64,000 bases of DNA. Origin: Bacteroidota bacterium. GTDB lineage: Bacteria > Bacteroidota > Ignavibacteria > Ignavibacteriales > Ignavibacteriaceae. Made by a program: the position numbers and the translations under genes. Below, piece by piece: positions 1 through 9,428 of this stretch. Every line of letters starts with the position of its first letter. Position 1 is the first letter of the stretch. The notes under the pieces were generated by a model. It saw only the letters and a program-made list of their open reading frames with translations. It was not told the DNA's origin and ran no database searches. The stretch is from contig JAKALM010000005.1 in assembly GCA_021824145.1 (NCBI GenBank), positions 62,001 to 126,000 of the forward strand, read 5' to 3'.

Positions 1-590
1 TGAAATAAAGGAAGAGTACACAAAGTGTATAACAATATGTTTTTGTCAGGAAGTTTTAATAACCTTAATGTTAAATAAATTCCGTAGAGTGAGAGAATAT
101 CAAAAATCAAAAGTAAAAATTTTAAGCCGATAAAACTTTCGCCTCCTATTAAATAAGCAAAGAAAAAAATAACTTGACTTAATGGAGGGTAAATTGTTTT
201 CATCTCAGGAAAATTTACCTTTGAAGGCAAAATATCCGAATGAATATGCTGAAGATTTGAATCTGCTGGTGCATAACTATATGGATTGATTCCCGCAGCT
301 TGAACTTTACCATCCCAAAGATATCTGTAATAATCATCTGAACCGATTGGATGTACAAACATAAAAGCTATTCTTATTAAAATGCCTAATCCAATTAAAG
401 CAATAATATGTTTTTTTAATAAATCAAACTTTAGAATTTGCCAGCAAAGGAATAAATAAATGATCGAAGTTGAAATGTATGCTGCTGTAAAATTAATTAT
501 TGGTTTTGTTTGAAGAAATTCAAAGAGAATTAATATAAAAATGAAAGAAAATACTGATAATAAAAAGATAATTTTTTGAGAAGTCCGCAT
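1..590 (-). CDS. Multi-pass membrane glycosyltransferase (GT-C type), 3' end outside window
   Basis: An open frame reads leftward from ATG at 590 and is still open at base 1, giving at least 196 residues. The protein is strongly hydrophobic, with at least four apparent membrane spans. Between spans one finds HPIGSDDYYRYLWDG followed by GINPYSYAP and YPPLSQ. This acidic loop after the first spans, with the WDG and NPY signatures, is typical of GT-C polyprenyl-phosphate-sugar-dependent mannosyl/glucosyltransferases (GT87 and related); SDD would be the metal/catalytic acidic pair. The exact family and sugar cannot be decided without the missing part. It is transcribed divergently from the mannanase gene. 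The start is the only ATG in frame near the 5' end; the upstream bases contain no better candidate. Confidence 0.72.
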   Translation of the reverse strand, partial: MRTSQKIIFLLSVFSFIFILILFEFLQTKPIINFTAAYISTSIIYLFLCWQILKFDLLKKHIIALIGLGILIRIAFMFVHPIGSDDYYRYLWDGKVQAAGINPYSYAPADSNLQHIHSDILPSKVNFPEMKTIYPPLSQVIFFFAYLIGGESFIGLKFLLLIFDILSLYGIYLTLRLLKLPDKNILLYTLCTLPLF

Positions 591-749
591 TCTATCTTCA
601 TTTATTTTTATAGTTAAAGTTAATAAAGGATTGATTATTCTCAAATAAAATTATGACGATATAATATTAAATTAAGAACATTTATGTACAAAAAAGAATT
701 TATATTTATTAAGGAGTTAAAAAAGTTTAAAATATTTCAAATAATTTCT

Positions 750-2096
750 ATGAAATCTAAATATGCAAGATTGATTCTACTTATATCATTTTCAATTTTA
801 TTCAATGCTTGTGCAATTTTTTATCCGAACAGAAGTTCTACTTTTATAAAGGTAGATGGAACGCACTTCGAACTAAACAAAAAATATTATTACTTTGAAG
901 GTGCAAACTTTTGGTACGGTTGTTATCTAGGTGCTGCTGATAGTGTTGGAAATAGAAAAAGATTGATTAGAGAGTTAGATAGATTAAAGTCAATTGGCAT
1001 AACTAATTTGAGGATTCTTGGTGCTTCCGAAAATTCTTATATTGAACATACACTAAAACCGGCAATTCAGTCTAAACCTGAAATTTATGACGAAGATATA
1101 CTCGAAGGTTTGGACTTCCTATTATCAGAAATGCATAAAAGAAACATGCATGCTGTAATTTTTTTGAATAACTATTGGGAGTGGTCGGGTGGAATGGTCG
1201 TTTATAATTCGTGGTCTGGTGGACCTAAGATAAATCCGTATGATTCGGATTATACGTGGGAAGATTTCATGAATTATTCATCTTCGTTTTATAGGAATGA
1301 AAAAGCTAAAGAAATTTATTATCATTACATTTATAAGTTAATTACCAGAAAAAATATTTTTACTGGAAATTACTATTATGAAGATCCAACAATTATGGCT
1401 TGGCAGCTTGCAAATGAGCCTCGTCCAGGTTCTTTAATTAAAGGCGGGAAATGGTTAGAAGAATATTATCGATGGATTAATGCAACAGCAGAATTTATTC
1501 ATACACTTGATCCAAACCATTTAATTTCCACAGGAAGCGAAGGCATAATTGGCAGTTTATATTCTTCTAATATTTATTTAGCTGCCAATAATTTTAAAAA
1601 TATTAATTATCTCACTTTTCACCTTTGGCCAAAGAATTGGGATTGGTTGAATCCTAAAAAAATTTCCGAAACATATTCTATAGCAATTGATAGTTCTATC
1701 AATTACATAAATGAAAATTTAATGGATGCACAAAAACTAAATAAACCGATTGTTCTAGAGGAGTTTGGATTTCCGAGAGATAATGAATTACTTGGTCCAG
1801 GAACTTCAACTACAGAACGAGACAAATTTTATAGAAAAATATTACAGATAGTTTACGAATTAGCAATAGGAGGGAATCCAATTGCTGGCACAAATTTTTG
1901 GGCGTGGGCTGGTGAAGGAAGAAATCAAAATCGAGATCATTATTGGAAGCCAGGAGATTTATTAACAGGAGACCCGCCGCACGAACCACAAGGATATAAT
2001 TCAGTGTTTGATACTGATTCATCTACAATTTTTATATTAAAAGAATTTGCAGAAAAGATGAATCGATTAAACGTCAGTAAAAGCAATTTAAAATAA
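750..2096 (+). CDS. GH5-family beta-mannanase-like lipoprotein
   Basis: The 448-residue protein resembles glycoside hydrolase family 5 endo-mannanases (subfamily 7 style), which cut beta-1,4-mannan backbones. The acid/base Glu is seen at about residue 223 in QLANEPRP and the nucleophile Glu at about residue 338 in VLEEFGFP. The tryptophan-rich stretches NYWEWSGG and NFWAWAGEG also fit. The frame extends upstream to 684, but starting at 750 gives a clean lipoprotein signal (charged N-terminus, hydrophobic core, lipobox FNAC), so the enzyme is probably anchored to a membrane or the cell surface. Neither start has a convincing Shine-Dalgarno sequence. It stands alone, with a hairpin terminator directly after the stop. 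Substrate is inferred from the family, not proven. Confidence 0.82.
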   Translation: MKSKYARLILLISFSILFNACAIFYPNRSSTFIKVDGTHFELNKKYYYFEGANFWYGCYLGAADSVGNRKRLIRELDRLKSIGITNLRILGASENSYIEHTLKPAIQSKPEIYDEDILEGLDFLLSEMHKRNMHAVIFLNNYWEWSGGMVVYNSWSGGPKINPYDSDYTWEDFMNYSSSFYRNEKAKEIYYHYIYKLITRKNIFTGNYYYEDPTIMAWQLANEPRPGSLIKGGKWLEEYYRWINATAEFIHTLDPNHLISTGSEGIIGSLYSSNIYLAANNFKNINYLTFHLWPKNWDWLNPKKISETYSIAIDSSINYINENLMDAQKLNKPIVLEEFGFPRDNELLGPGTSTTERDKFYRKILQIVYELAIGGNPIAGTNFWAWAGEGRNQNRDHYWKPGDLLTGDPPHEPQGYNSVFDTDSSTIFILKEFAEKMNRLNVSKSNLK

Positions 2097-2123
2097 AAAA
2101 GCTTCGAAAAATCCGAAGCTTTT
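2097..2123. terminator. Hairpin terminator between mannanase and tRNA-Ser
   Basis: AAAGCTTCG and CGAAGCTTT form a perfect 9-10 bp stem with a 7-base loop, A-rich on the left and T-rich on the right. It can therefore work in both directions. It lies right after the mannanase stop and just downstream of the leftward tRNA-Ser gene. Confidence 0.8.
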
Positions 2124-2133
2124 ATTAATTAAG

Positions 2134-2220
2134 CGGAAAGGGAGAGATTCGAACTCTCGGTACCCGTTAAGGTACACACGCTCTCCAGGCGTGCCAGTTA
2201 AGCCACTCCTGCACCTTTCC
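2134..2220 (-). tRNA. tRNA-Ser (anticodon GGA)
   Basis: Read leftward, the sequence forms a class II tRNA. The acceptor stem is GGAAAGG/CCTTTCC with discriminator G, the D-arm holds the GTGGCTTAACTGG type motif, the anticodon loop is CTGGAGA (anticodon GGA), a long variable arm follows, and the T-loop is TTCGAAT. The long variable arm and the anticodon identify a serine tRNA reading UCC/UCU. CCA is not encoded. The short hairpin to its left can end transcription. Confidence 0.95.
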
Positions 2221-2369
2221 AAATAGGCGCTGTAAATATAAAAATTTCATTTTCTTTAACAAAACTGTGATTCTCTTTTCGAGTTTTTGAATCTAATAAT
2301 AAAATTATAATAAATCTAACGAGATTACATATATTTGTAACTTAATATTTTATACTGATGGTTTACTAA

Positions 2370-3113
2370 ATGGAAAATAATATTATTCGAGGTTTTCTTG
2401 CATTAATCTCAGCACTATCTGGAGCGGGTTCAACATTTTTTATAAAGCTAAATCATAAAAAACTTTGCAGTCTTATTTCTTTTTCGGCAGGGGCGCTTTT
2501 AGGTGCTGCTTTATTTGTTTTAGTTCCCGAAGCGTCAGAAAAATTAGCGATAATTCAAATTTTAATTGGTGTATTGTCCGGGTATCTTTTATTTTGGTTT
2601 ATAAGTAAATATTTTTCTCATATTTGTCCAGCTTGTTCTGCAAGTCATTTTGATGAAAAGACTACCCATAAATTTTCGGAAATAGTACTAACATTAATTA
2701 CTGCACTTTCAATTCATTCATTGTTAGATGGAATAGCATTGAGCACAGGCAATGGAATACATTCTCAAAACGAATCCATATTAGCAGCAATATTAACACA
2801 TAAATTTCCAGAGGGACTTGCTCTTGCTTCATTAATGTTTAGTTCAAGTTATCCAAAACAAAAAATAATATTATATGTAACATTGGTTGAATCAACCACA
2901 ATTATTGGTTCGATTATTGGCACATATTTATTCCAAACTGGCATTTCACCGGTAATTACAAGTGTGATAATGGCTCACATAGCAGGAGGGTTTATATTTT
3001 TGTCCTTGCACGCAGTTTTAGGCGAAATGTTAAAAAATCATACAAGATTGGTAATTTTTTCATTAAGTCTTGGTTTATTATTAATTTTGGGTGTACATTT
3101 AATTTTTAGTTGA
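2370..3113 (+). CDS. ZIP-family metal cation transporter
   Basis: The 247-residue protein has about eight hydrophobic spans. It carries the two ZIP signature helices: HSLLDGIAL at about residue 120 and HKFPEGLAL at about residue 147, whose His, Asp and Glu residues bind the transported metal in the binuclear centre. The usual substrates are Zn2+ or other divalent metals, moved into the cytoplasm. A cytoplasmic loop near residue 85 carries CPACSASHF, a Cys/His cluster that might bind metal. The upstream TATATTTG at about 2330 resembles the Bacteroidota -7 promoter element TAnnTTTG. The gene is single, between two tRNA-Ser genes. Confidence 0.85.
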   Translation: MENNIIRGFLALISALSGAGSTFFIKLNHKKLCSLISFSAGALLGAALFVLVPEASEKLAIIQILIGVLSGYLLFWFISKYFSHICPACSASHFDEKTTHKFSEIVLTLITALSIHSLLDGIALSTGNGIHSQNESILAAILTHKFPEGLALASLMFSSSYPKQKIILYVTLVESTTIIGSIIGTYLFQTGISPVITSVIMAHIAGGFIFLSLHAVLGEMLKNHTRLVIFSLSLGLLLILGVHLIFS

Positions 3114-3118
3114 AGTTA

Positions 3119-3207
3119 GGAGAGATGCCAGAGTGGTTGAATGGGACGGTCTCGAAAACCGTTATACTGAGTAATCGGTATCCAGGGTTCGAATCCCTGT
3201 CTCTCCG
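3119..3207 (+). tRNA. tRNA-Ser (anticodon CGA)
   Basis: This is a class II tRNA with acceptor stem GGAGAGA/TCTCTCC, discriminator G, an anticodon stem ACGGT/ACCGT around the loop CTCGAAA (anticodon CGA), a long variable arm and the T-loop TTCGAAT. It reads the serine codon UCG. CCA is not encoded. It begins six bases after the ZIP transporter stop codon, so it may share that transcript. Confidence 0.95.
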
Positions 3208-3318
3208 CTAACATTAAAAAATGGCTAAAGACCACTTATCGATTTGGTATTGACATTTTAATATTAAATACTAAATTATTGTTAACTTAAGATATATTTT
3301 ATTTTTAGGTAGCATTTT

Positions 3319-3558
3319 GTGAAAAAATTATTAATAAGTATTGTAATATTTCTAAGTATTTTCTTCCTCTTCGGTGGATTGTTTTTAGTTGGATTATTTA
3401 CAAACCACAATAATGAAAGTGCAATTAAATTTGTAACTGCTAAATCTGAAGCAGAGTCACTTTCAATGAAACAAATAGATAGCGTAACTTCAAAATATAA
3501 TTATCCATTTACTTCTATAAACGCCGCGGGAATTTCTGTTTATTCTGTTGGAAAATAA
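3319..3558 (+). CDS. Small membrane-anchored protein of unknown function
   Basis: The frame of 79 residues starts with GTG (KKLLISIVIFLS...). One strongly hydrophobic segment spans residues 4 to 28 and acts as a signal anchor. About 50 polar residues with no cysteine follow, and these would face the periplasm. No domain is recognised. The start is the first possible one in the frame and the N-terminal Lys-Lys plus hydrophobic core is convincing as a real translated protein. It stands alone, between tRNA-Ser and the MATE gene. Confidence 0.55.
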   Translation: MKKLLISIVIFLSIFFLFGGLFLVGLFTNHNNESAIKFVTAKSEAESLSMKQIDSVTSKYNYPFTSINAAGISVYSVGK

Positions 3559-3674
3559 CACTTCATTTGTCTCCAAATAAAAAAATATTTTTCTTTATTC
3601 TTTCTAATTCTAATTTATATTTATCTTTTAAAAATATTTTCTAACGTTAATCATTTCTAATAATTTTTTTATAA

Positions 3675-5012
3675 ATGTCAACAGTTAAAAACCATATAAA
3701 AAATACATTTACTCTTGCTTATCCTGTTATGATCGGTCAGTTGGGATATATTATGATGCAAGTTGTAGACAATATGATGGTTGGAGGTTTGGGTGATGCA
3801 CCTTTAGCTGCTGCGTCTCTTGCAAATGGATTATTTATTCTAATTCTAATTATTGGAATTGGAATTTCGTATGCGATTACTCCATTAGTTGCAATTTCTA
3901 TTGGAGCCGGTAGAAATGATGATTGCGAAAAATTTTTTAAACAATCTCTAATTGTAAATATGATTTTTAGTTTACTTCTATTAGGACTGACATTTTTATG
4001 TTCGAATTTATTTCAGTTTTTAGATCAACCTATTCAAGTTTATAAATTAGCAATTTCATATTCAAAAATTCTTGGATATTCGATAATACCAATAATGTTG
4101 TTTCAAACTTATAAACAATTTATTGAAGGATTGTCAATTACGCGACCGGCGATGATTATAACGATAATAGCAAATGTTATTAATGCTGCAATCAATTGGA
4201 TTCTTGTTTATGGGCATTATGGATTTCCAAGATTAGAATTGAACGGATCCGGATGGGCAACTTTCACTTCAAGATTATTTATGGCAATTGCTCTAATATT
4301 GTATGTTATGAAGTCGTCTCAATTCAAAAAGTTCGATGTTGCTTTGAAAATTTCAAAAATGGATTTCCATGTTGTTAAAAAAATTCTAAGTCTTGGATTA
4401 CCGAGTGCATTTCAATATATTTTTGAAGTTGGCGCGTTTTCATTCGCAATAGTAATGATTGGTTGGTTAGGAACAAAGCAATTAGCCGCTCATCAAATCG
4501 CAATAAATTTGGCATCAATAACTTATATGGCGACTTTAGGAATTTCTTCTGCCGGAGCCATTAGAGTAGGTGTTGCTGTCGGTAAACAAAATATCACTGA
4601 AGTTAGGAAAGCTGGATTTACGGCTATATCTTTAGGGGCAGCAATAATGTTTTGCTGCGGCATAGTTTTTATTCTTTTCAATAAATTTTTACCAACTCTA
4701 TATATTAAAGATCAAGATGTTGTTAATATTGCGTCATATCTTTTAATAATTGCTGCAATTTTTCAAATTTTTGATGGCACTCAGGCAGTTGGAATTGGGG
4801 TACTAAGAGGATTAACAGATGTTAAAGGACCGACAATAATAACTTTTATTTCTTATTGGATTATCGCTTTGCCCATAGGTTATGTTTTGGGATTTTTATT
4901 CAAACTAAATGTTATTGGAATTTGGATCGGTTTCTTAATTGGACTTATGACTTCTGCAATTTTACTTACATTAAGATTCAATAAAAAAAGCAGAAAATTA
5001 ATTACTATTTAA
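3675..5012 (+). CDS. MATE-family efflux transporter
   Basis: The 445-residue polytopic protein has about twelve membrane spans, the usual MATE length and organisation. The first half contains GQLGYIMMQVVDNMMVGGLG, the typical MATE N-terminal helix pattern. The second half contains FQYIFEVGAFSFA followed by LAAHQIAINLAS, which repeats the same fold. These proteins export cationic drugs or metabolites in exchange for Na+ or H+; the substrate is unknown here. It is a single gene ending at a hairpin shared with the convergent peptidase gene. Confidence 0.9.
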   Translation: MSTVKNHIKNTFTLAYPVMIGQLGYIMMQVVDNMMVGGLGDAPLAAASLANGLFILILIIGIGISYAITPLVAISIGAGRNDDCEKFFKQSLIVNMIFSLLLLGLTFLCSNLFQFLDQPIQVYKLAISYSKILGYSIIPIMLFQTYKQFIEGLSITRPAMIITIIANVINAAINWILVYGHYGFPRLELNGSGWATFTSRLFMAIALILYVMKSSQFKKFDVALKISKMDFHVVKKILSLGLPSAFQYIFEVGAFSFAIVMIGWLGTKQLAAHQIAINLASITYMATLGISSAGAIRVGVAVGKQNITEVRKAGFTAISLGAAIMFCCGIVFILFNKFLPTLYIKDQDVVNIASYLLIIAAIFQIFDGTQAVGIGVLRGLTDVKGPTIITFISYWIIALPIGYVLGFLFKLNVIGIWIGFLIGLMTSAILLTLRFNKKSRKLITI

Positions 5013-5017
5013 AAAAT

Positions 5018-5045
5018 AAAGGGATGAAAAAATTATCATCCCTTT
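5018..5045. terminator. Bidirectional terminator between convergent genes
   Basis: AAAGGGATGA pairs perfectly with TCATCCCTTT around a short A/T loop, between the MATE stop codon and the stop codon of the leftward peptidase. A-rich and T-rich flanks allow it to serve both genes. Confidence 0.85.
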
Positions 5046-5067
5046 AATCTAAAGTTGAAATTTAGTA

Positions 5068-7209
5068 TTACAAGTTGTCATTAAAATAATTTGTAATCTT
5101 ATCATACAAATGGAACGTATCAACTCCTCTTACTCCATGTTCTTGCCCAGGATAAACAAAATAATCTACCGGAATTCCAAGATCAGCACATTTTTTTATA
5201 AACATTAAATCATGTTGCCAAACAACTGTCGCATCCATTGTTCCATGAATCATTAAAAGTTTTCCTTTTAAATTTTGGACATAATTTAACAAACTTGATT
5301 CTTTATATCCTTCGGGATTTTGCTGCGGAGTATCCATATATCTTTCGGTATACATAACTTCGTAATAACTCCAATCAATAACAGAACCGCCGGCAACAGC
5401 AGCTTTGAATAATCCTGGTCTTCGAGTCATTAAAGATGTTGTCATAAATCCACCAAAGCTCCATCCGAAAACACCAACTCTTGTTGAATCGACAAAAGGA
5501 AGAGATTTTAAATACTCAGCTCCAAGTGTTTGATCTTCTATTTCTTCAGTTCCTAAATGCCTGAATGTTGTTTGTTCAAAAGCTAATCCTCGATTTGCAG
5601 AACCTCGATTATCAAGAGTAAAAACAACATAGCCTTGTTCTGCCATATAATTTAACCAAAGGCCTGCACCTCCAAGCCAGCTGTTTGTTATTAGCTGAAT
5701 ACCTGGTCCTCCGTATACATAAACAAGTGCGCGGTATTTTTTGGTCGAATCAAAATTTGGTGGCGTAATCATTCTGCAATAAAGATCAAATCCGTCTTTG
5801 CTTTTAAGAGTAAAGAATTTTGTTTTTCCAATATTATAATCTTCAAGAGGATTTTCTGCCTTCAAAACAGTTCTAATATTTTTATCGTTATTAAGTAGTA
5901 AAGTTTCGTTTGGAACTACCAAACTATTAAATGTATCAAGAAATAAATTTCCACCTTCATTTTGAATAACATGATGAACTCCAGGCTCTTTAGTAATTCT
6001 GTTGATTTTACCGGATTCAACGTTTACTTCGTAAAAATCACGATCGAGCGGGCTTTCTTTTGTTGCAGTGAAAAAAACATTTTCACCTTTTTCATCAAAT
6101 CCGTTTAAGTCAGTTACTTCCCAGTCGCCTTTGGTTAATTGTTTAATCAATTTGCCATTTGTTTTATAAAGATAAAGATGATTCCAACCATCGCGACGCG
6201 AAATCCAAATAAATTCATCCGGGTGATTTTTCAAAAAGATTGCGCCATGAAGCGGCTGAACATATTTTGCATTTGTTTCTTCAAATAAAGTATCAACTGG
6301 ATTTCCGGTTGAAATATCGTACTTGATTTCGTGTAAATCATTTTGGTCTCTGTTTAAAATGCCAATATAAACATATTTTTCATTTGGATCCCATGATACA
6401 CCAGTTAAATAGTGATCTTTCGGTTCCCCAGTTTTTAAGAAAATTGTTTTGCCAGTTTTAAGATCATAAATTCCAAGTGTAACTTCTTCACTTGTCATTC
6501 CAGCCATTGGATATTTTATATTTACTAACTTTGCCGGATGAAAAGAAATATCTACTAGAGGATAGTCAGTCACCATTGATTGATCTTTTCTGTAGAAAGC
6601 AAGATAATTATTATTTGGTGACCAGAATGTACCTTTATCAATTCCGAATTCATTTCTTGCAACTATTTGTCCGTTTACAATTCCTTCATTCGAATCATTT
6701 GTTATTTGTGTTTGTTTGTTATCTATAGAAATGAATAAATTATTTTTAATTGTATAAGCAGCGTAATTTTTATTTGTATAATCTAAGTTTTCAGCATTAT
6801 CTGAAGTACTGTTAAGCAGCTTTAATGAATTTGTTGAAAGATCAAAATTCCATAATGAATCATTATCCCAAAAACGGAAATTATTTTTATCAGTCCATTC
6901 GATGTTTGGAAATCTTCTAACAGATTGACGATTAATTTTTTCAAATTTATTATTAAGATCTTCAAGAGTTAGAAGAGTCTCTTGTTTACCAGATTTTGCA
7001 TCTTCTGAAATTAATTTTTCTTTTCCTTTGGTATTATCTACATATGTAAAAAAATTTTCGTTTGCACGCCATTGTAACTGCGCTAATCTTTTGGGGTAAA
7101 GAGAATAAGATTTAGTAGTTACAAGTTCAACTGTTAAATCCTTCTTTTGAGGAAAAGAAGAGACTACAAACAGTAATAAAAATAATGGAATGTATTTTAA
7201 GAATTTCAT
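5068..7209 (-). CDS. S9B dipeptidyl-peptidase IV-like serine peptidase
   Basis: The 713-residue protein has a signal peptide (residues 1 to about 20), an eight-bladed DPP IV-type propeller over about residues 50 to 470, and a C-terminal alpha/beta-hydrolase domain. The catalytic triad is visible as Ser584 in GWSFGG, Asp659 in HGTMDATV and His691 in GQEHGV. The YGGPG segment at about residue 510 matches the oxyanion-hole region of the family. Such enzymes remove X-Pro or X-Ala dipeptides from peptides in the periplasm. The propeller contains the RNEFG type double-Glu-loop region used to bind the peptide N-terminus. It is monocistronic and convergent with the MATE gene. Confidence 0.9.
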   Translation of the reverse strand: MKFLKYIPLFLLLFVVSSFPQKKDLTVELVTTKSYSLYPKRLAQLQWRANENFFTYVDNTKGKEKLISEDAKSGKQETLLTLEDLNNKFEKINRQSVRRFPNIEWTDKNNFRFWDNDSLWNFDLSTNSLKLLNSTSDNAENLDYTNKNYAAYTIKNNLFISIDNKQTQITNDSNEGIVNGQIVARNEFGIDKGTFWSPNNNYLAFYRKDQSMVTDYPLVDISFHPAKLVNIKYPMAGMTSEEVTLGIYDLKTGKTIFLKTGEPKDHYLTGVSWDPNEKYVYIGILNRDQNDLHEIKYDISTGNPVDTLFEETNAKYVQPLHGAIFLKNHPDEFIWISRRDGWNHLYLYKTNGKLIKQLTKGDWEVTDLNGFDEKGENVFFTATKESPLDRDFYEVNVESGKINRITKEPGVHHVIQNEGGNLFLDTFNSLVVPNETLLLNNDKNIRTVLKAENPLEDYNIGKTKFFTLKSKDGFDLYCRMITPPNFDSTKKYRALVYVYGGPGIQLITNSWLGGAGLWLNYMAEQGYVVFTLDNRGSANRGLAFEQTTFRHLGTEEIEDQTLGAEYLKSLPFVDSTRVGVFGWSFGGFMTTSLMTRRPGLFKAAVAGGSVIDWSYYEVMYTERYMDTPQQNPEGYKESSLLNYVQNLKGKLLMIHGTMDATVVWQHDLMFIKKCADLGIPVDYFVYPGQEHGVRGVDTFHLYDKITNYFNDNL

Positions 7210-7286
7210 ATTTATCCTATTAATATTTTTGAAATGGAAATTAGGGCATCACTATTTTATTTGCAAAGAAATTATGATAAGAAAAT

Positions 7287-8075
7287 TTAATCGGTTATTA
7301 TTTTTGTAATTAATTTTTTTGGTACTTCTTCAAAATAAATATTTTTAATTGTTAAGTTTTTATTCTGATAATTCCATACTTCGCTTTTTAATTGTTCATT
7401 TTGCCGTAAAGTTTTTCTATTCGTAAATTTTTCTTTTGTTGTTAAAACATAAAATGGTTTGCTTAATTGCTTGCACAATAACGCTGCGGTTAAACTTCCA
7501 ACTTTATTAATAACGTTTCCATTTTTTAAAATTGAATCAGCGCCAAGAATGACTGCATCAACTTTAGGAATAAAAAGCGAAATCATAAAATCAGTTATTA
7601 ATTCAACTTTTATGTTTTCATGAAGAAGAGTTCTTGCAAAAATCCTTCCTTCGTATTTTGGCCGAGACTCGCAAACAATCACTTTTAAACGTCTGTTTTC
7701 TTTTTTCCAAATCTTAAAAAATTCAGCAAGTGTTTTACTATTTGAAATTGTTAGAATAGTTTTTGCATTAATCAAAAATGGTTTAGAATTTTTATAAAGT
7801 TTCTGATACTTACTTAATTGTATCTTATAATAAGTATTTAAAAAATCTTCGATCTCTTGATGACTTTTTGTTGAATAAATTGTTTCCAAAGATTTTACAT
7901 AATTATCAACTGATGAAAAGTGTGAAAGTTCTTTTTTTACTATTTGAATTGTGAATTTAAATTTCTTCGGTTCACCTATAATATCTTTAAAATAGTTGTT
8001 CAATTTGAACAAAACCTCAGACGAGCCTGAAGTCTTGTCTTTTAATATTTTTTCTAAATCTTTATCAGTTTTCAA
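7287..8075 (-). CDS. eIF2B alpha/beta/delta-like (IF-2B) family protein
   Basis: The 262-residue protein has an N-terminal helical part and a C-terminal Rossmann-like IF-2B domain with CESRPKYEGR at about residue 135 and GADSILKNGNVINKVGS at about residue 178. These are hallmark motifs of archaeal aIF2B, ribose-1,5-bisphosphate isomerase and MtnA. The MtnA Cys motif (TxCNTG) is absent, so methylthioribose-1-phosphate isomerase is unlikely. A sugar-phosphate isomerase or a nucleotide/sugar-binding regulator is possible. It begins only 12 bp after the alaC stop codon and is probably cotranscribed with it. The true substrate is unknown. Confidence 0.7.
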   Translation of the reverse strand: MKTDKDLEKILKDKTSGSSEVLFKLNNYFKDIIGEPKKFKFTIQIVKKELSHFSSVDNYVKSLETIYSTKSHQEIEDFLNTYYKIQLSKYQKLYKNSKPFLINAKTILTISNSKTLAEFFKIWKKENRRLKVIVCESRPKYEGRIFARTLLHENIKVELITDFMISLFIPKVDAVILGADSILKNGNVINKVGSLTAALLCKQLSKPFYVLTTKEKFTNRKTLRQNEQLKSEVWNYQNKNLTIKNIYFEEVPKKLITKIITD

Positions 8076-8087
8076 TTTTAAATAAAT

Positions 8088-9260
8088 TTATTTATCCATT
8101 ATTTTTTTGATGTTCCTAATTGCCTGCTTTATGCGCTGTTCATTTTCCACCATTGAAATTCTTAAATAACCTTCGCCGTATTCACCGAAAGCTGCGCCGG
8201 GAGAGGTTACAACTTCTGCCTCATCAATTAGCATTTTGGAAAATTGAATTGATCCCATCGATTTAAATTTATCTGGAATTGGTGCCCAAACAAACATGCT
8301 TGCTTTTGGTTTCTTAACATTCCAACCAATGCTGTTTAAGCCGTCAACCAAAACCTCACGACGGTTGTAATAAACTTGAGCAATTTCTTTTGTTACCGAT
8401 TGCGGTGAATCGAGTGCCGTAATTGCAGCAACTTGAATTGGAGTAAAAATTCCATAATCATAAAAACTTTTTAATTTAGCCAAAGCTTGGCACACTTCGG
8501 AATTTCCCACGCAGAAGCCAACACGCCAGCCAGCCATATTGTAACTCTTAGACATTGTAAAAAATTCAACCGCTACATCCTTAGCTCCAGGCACTTGAAG
8601 AATTGAAGGAACTTTTGTTCCGTCAAAAACAATATCGCTGTAAGCCATATCGTGAATTATCAGCATGTCTGTTTTTTTTGCATAAGCAACAATTTCCTTT
8701 AAATAATCGAGATCAACAATTGCAGTAGTTGGATTAGCTGGAAAATTTAGAATTAACATTTTCGGCTGCGGCCACATATCTCGCGTAATCAAAGAAATAT
8801 CCGGAACAAAATTATTTTCTTCGCTCAATGGAATAGAAATTACATTTGCACCGGCAGCAATTACTCCGTAAATATGAATCGGGTAAGTTGGATTTGGCAC
8901 AAGCACAACGTCGCCGGCATCAAGAGTTGCCAAACAGAGATGAGCTAAACCTTCTTTGCTTCCAATTGTTGCGACAGCTTCTGTTTCGGGATTTATATCA
9001 ACATCAAAATCTCTTTTATATTTTCTGGAAATTGCTTTTAAGATTGCCGGAATTCCTTTTGACCTAGAATACCTGTGAGTTTTCGGATCGTCAATAGTTT
9101 GTTTCAACTTATTGATAATAAATTTTGGCGTCGCCTGATCCGGATTACCCATTCCAAGATCAATCATGTCTATTCCTTGCTGCCGCTTCTGAAGTTTAAT
9201 AGCATTAAGCTCGGCGAAAAGATAAGGCGGAAGCCTGTCAAGTCTTTTAGCAAATTTCAT
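8088..9260 (-). CDS. alaC: Alanine aminotransferase (AlaC type)
   Basis: This 390-residue fold-type I PLP aminotransferase closely follows E. coli AlaC over its length: RLDRLPPY at the N-terminus, GSKEGLAHL, PNPTYPIHIYG, and the PLP lysine (Lys238) in TMSKSYNMAGWR. It transfers an amino group between glutamate and pyruvate, giving alanine and 2-oxoglutarate, in the cytoplasm. Related LL-diaminopimelate aminotransferases share the same fold, so a second role is possible. It is the first gene of a probable two-gene leftward operon with the eIF2B-like gene. Confidence 0.85.
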   Translation of the reverse strand: MKFAKRLDRLPPYLFAELNAIKLQKRQQGIDMIDLGMGNPDQATPKFIINKLKQTIDDPKTHRYSRSKGIPAILKAISRKYKRDFDVDINPETEAVATIGSKEGLAHLCLATLDAGDVVLVPNPTYPIHIYGVIAAGANVISIPLSEENNFVPDISLITRDMWPQPKMLILNFPANPTTAIVDLDYLKEIVAYAKKTDMLIIHDMAYSDIVFDGTKVPSILQVPGAKDVAVEFFTMSKSYNMAGWRVGFCVGNSEVCQALAKLKSFYDYGIFTPIQVAAITALDSPQSVTKEIAQVYYNRREVLVDGLNSIGWNVKKPKASMFVWAPIPDKFKSMGSIQFSKMLIDEAEVVTSPGAAFGEYGEGYLRISMVENEQRIKQAIRNIKKIMDK

Positions 9261-9428
9261 TTCGTTCCTTTTGGTTAATGGGATTTTCTAATGACAAAGG
9301 TACGATATTTTATTAAAAAATAATTTATTGGTAAGCATTTGAAAAATAAATAGTATTTTAATGAATATTTTAATATCCTATTTAGTAATTTCGAAAAGTA
9401 TCTTTTATTAAATTAAGAAGGATTTAAA

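Noticed and set aside
7287-8075. Methylthioribose-1-phosphate isomerase (MtnA)
   Set aside because: Too short and lacking the catalytic Cys motif; the ESRP motif points to aIF2B/R15P-isomerase relatives.
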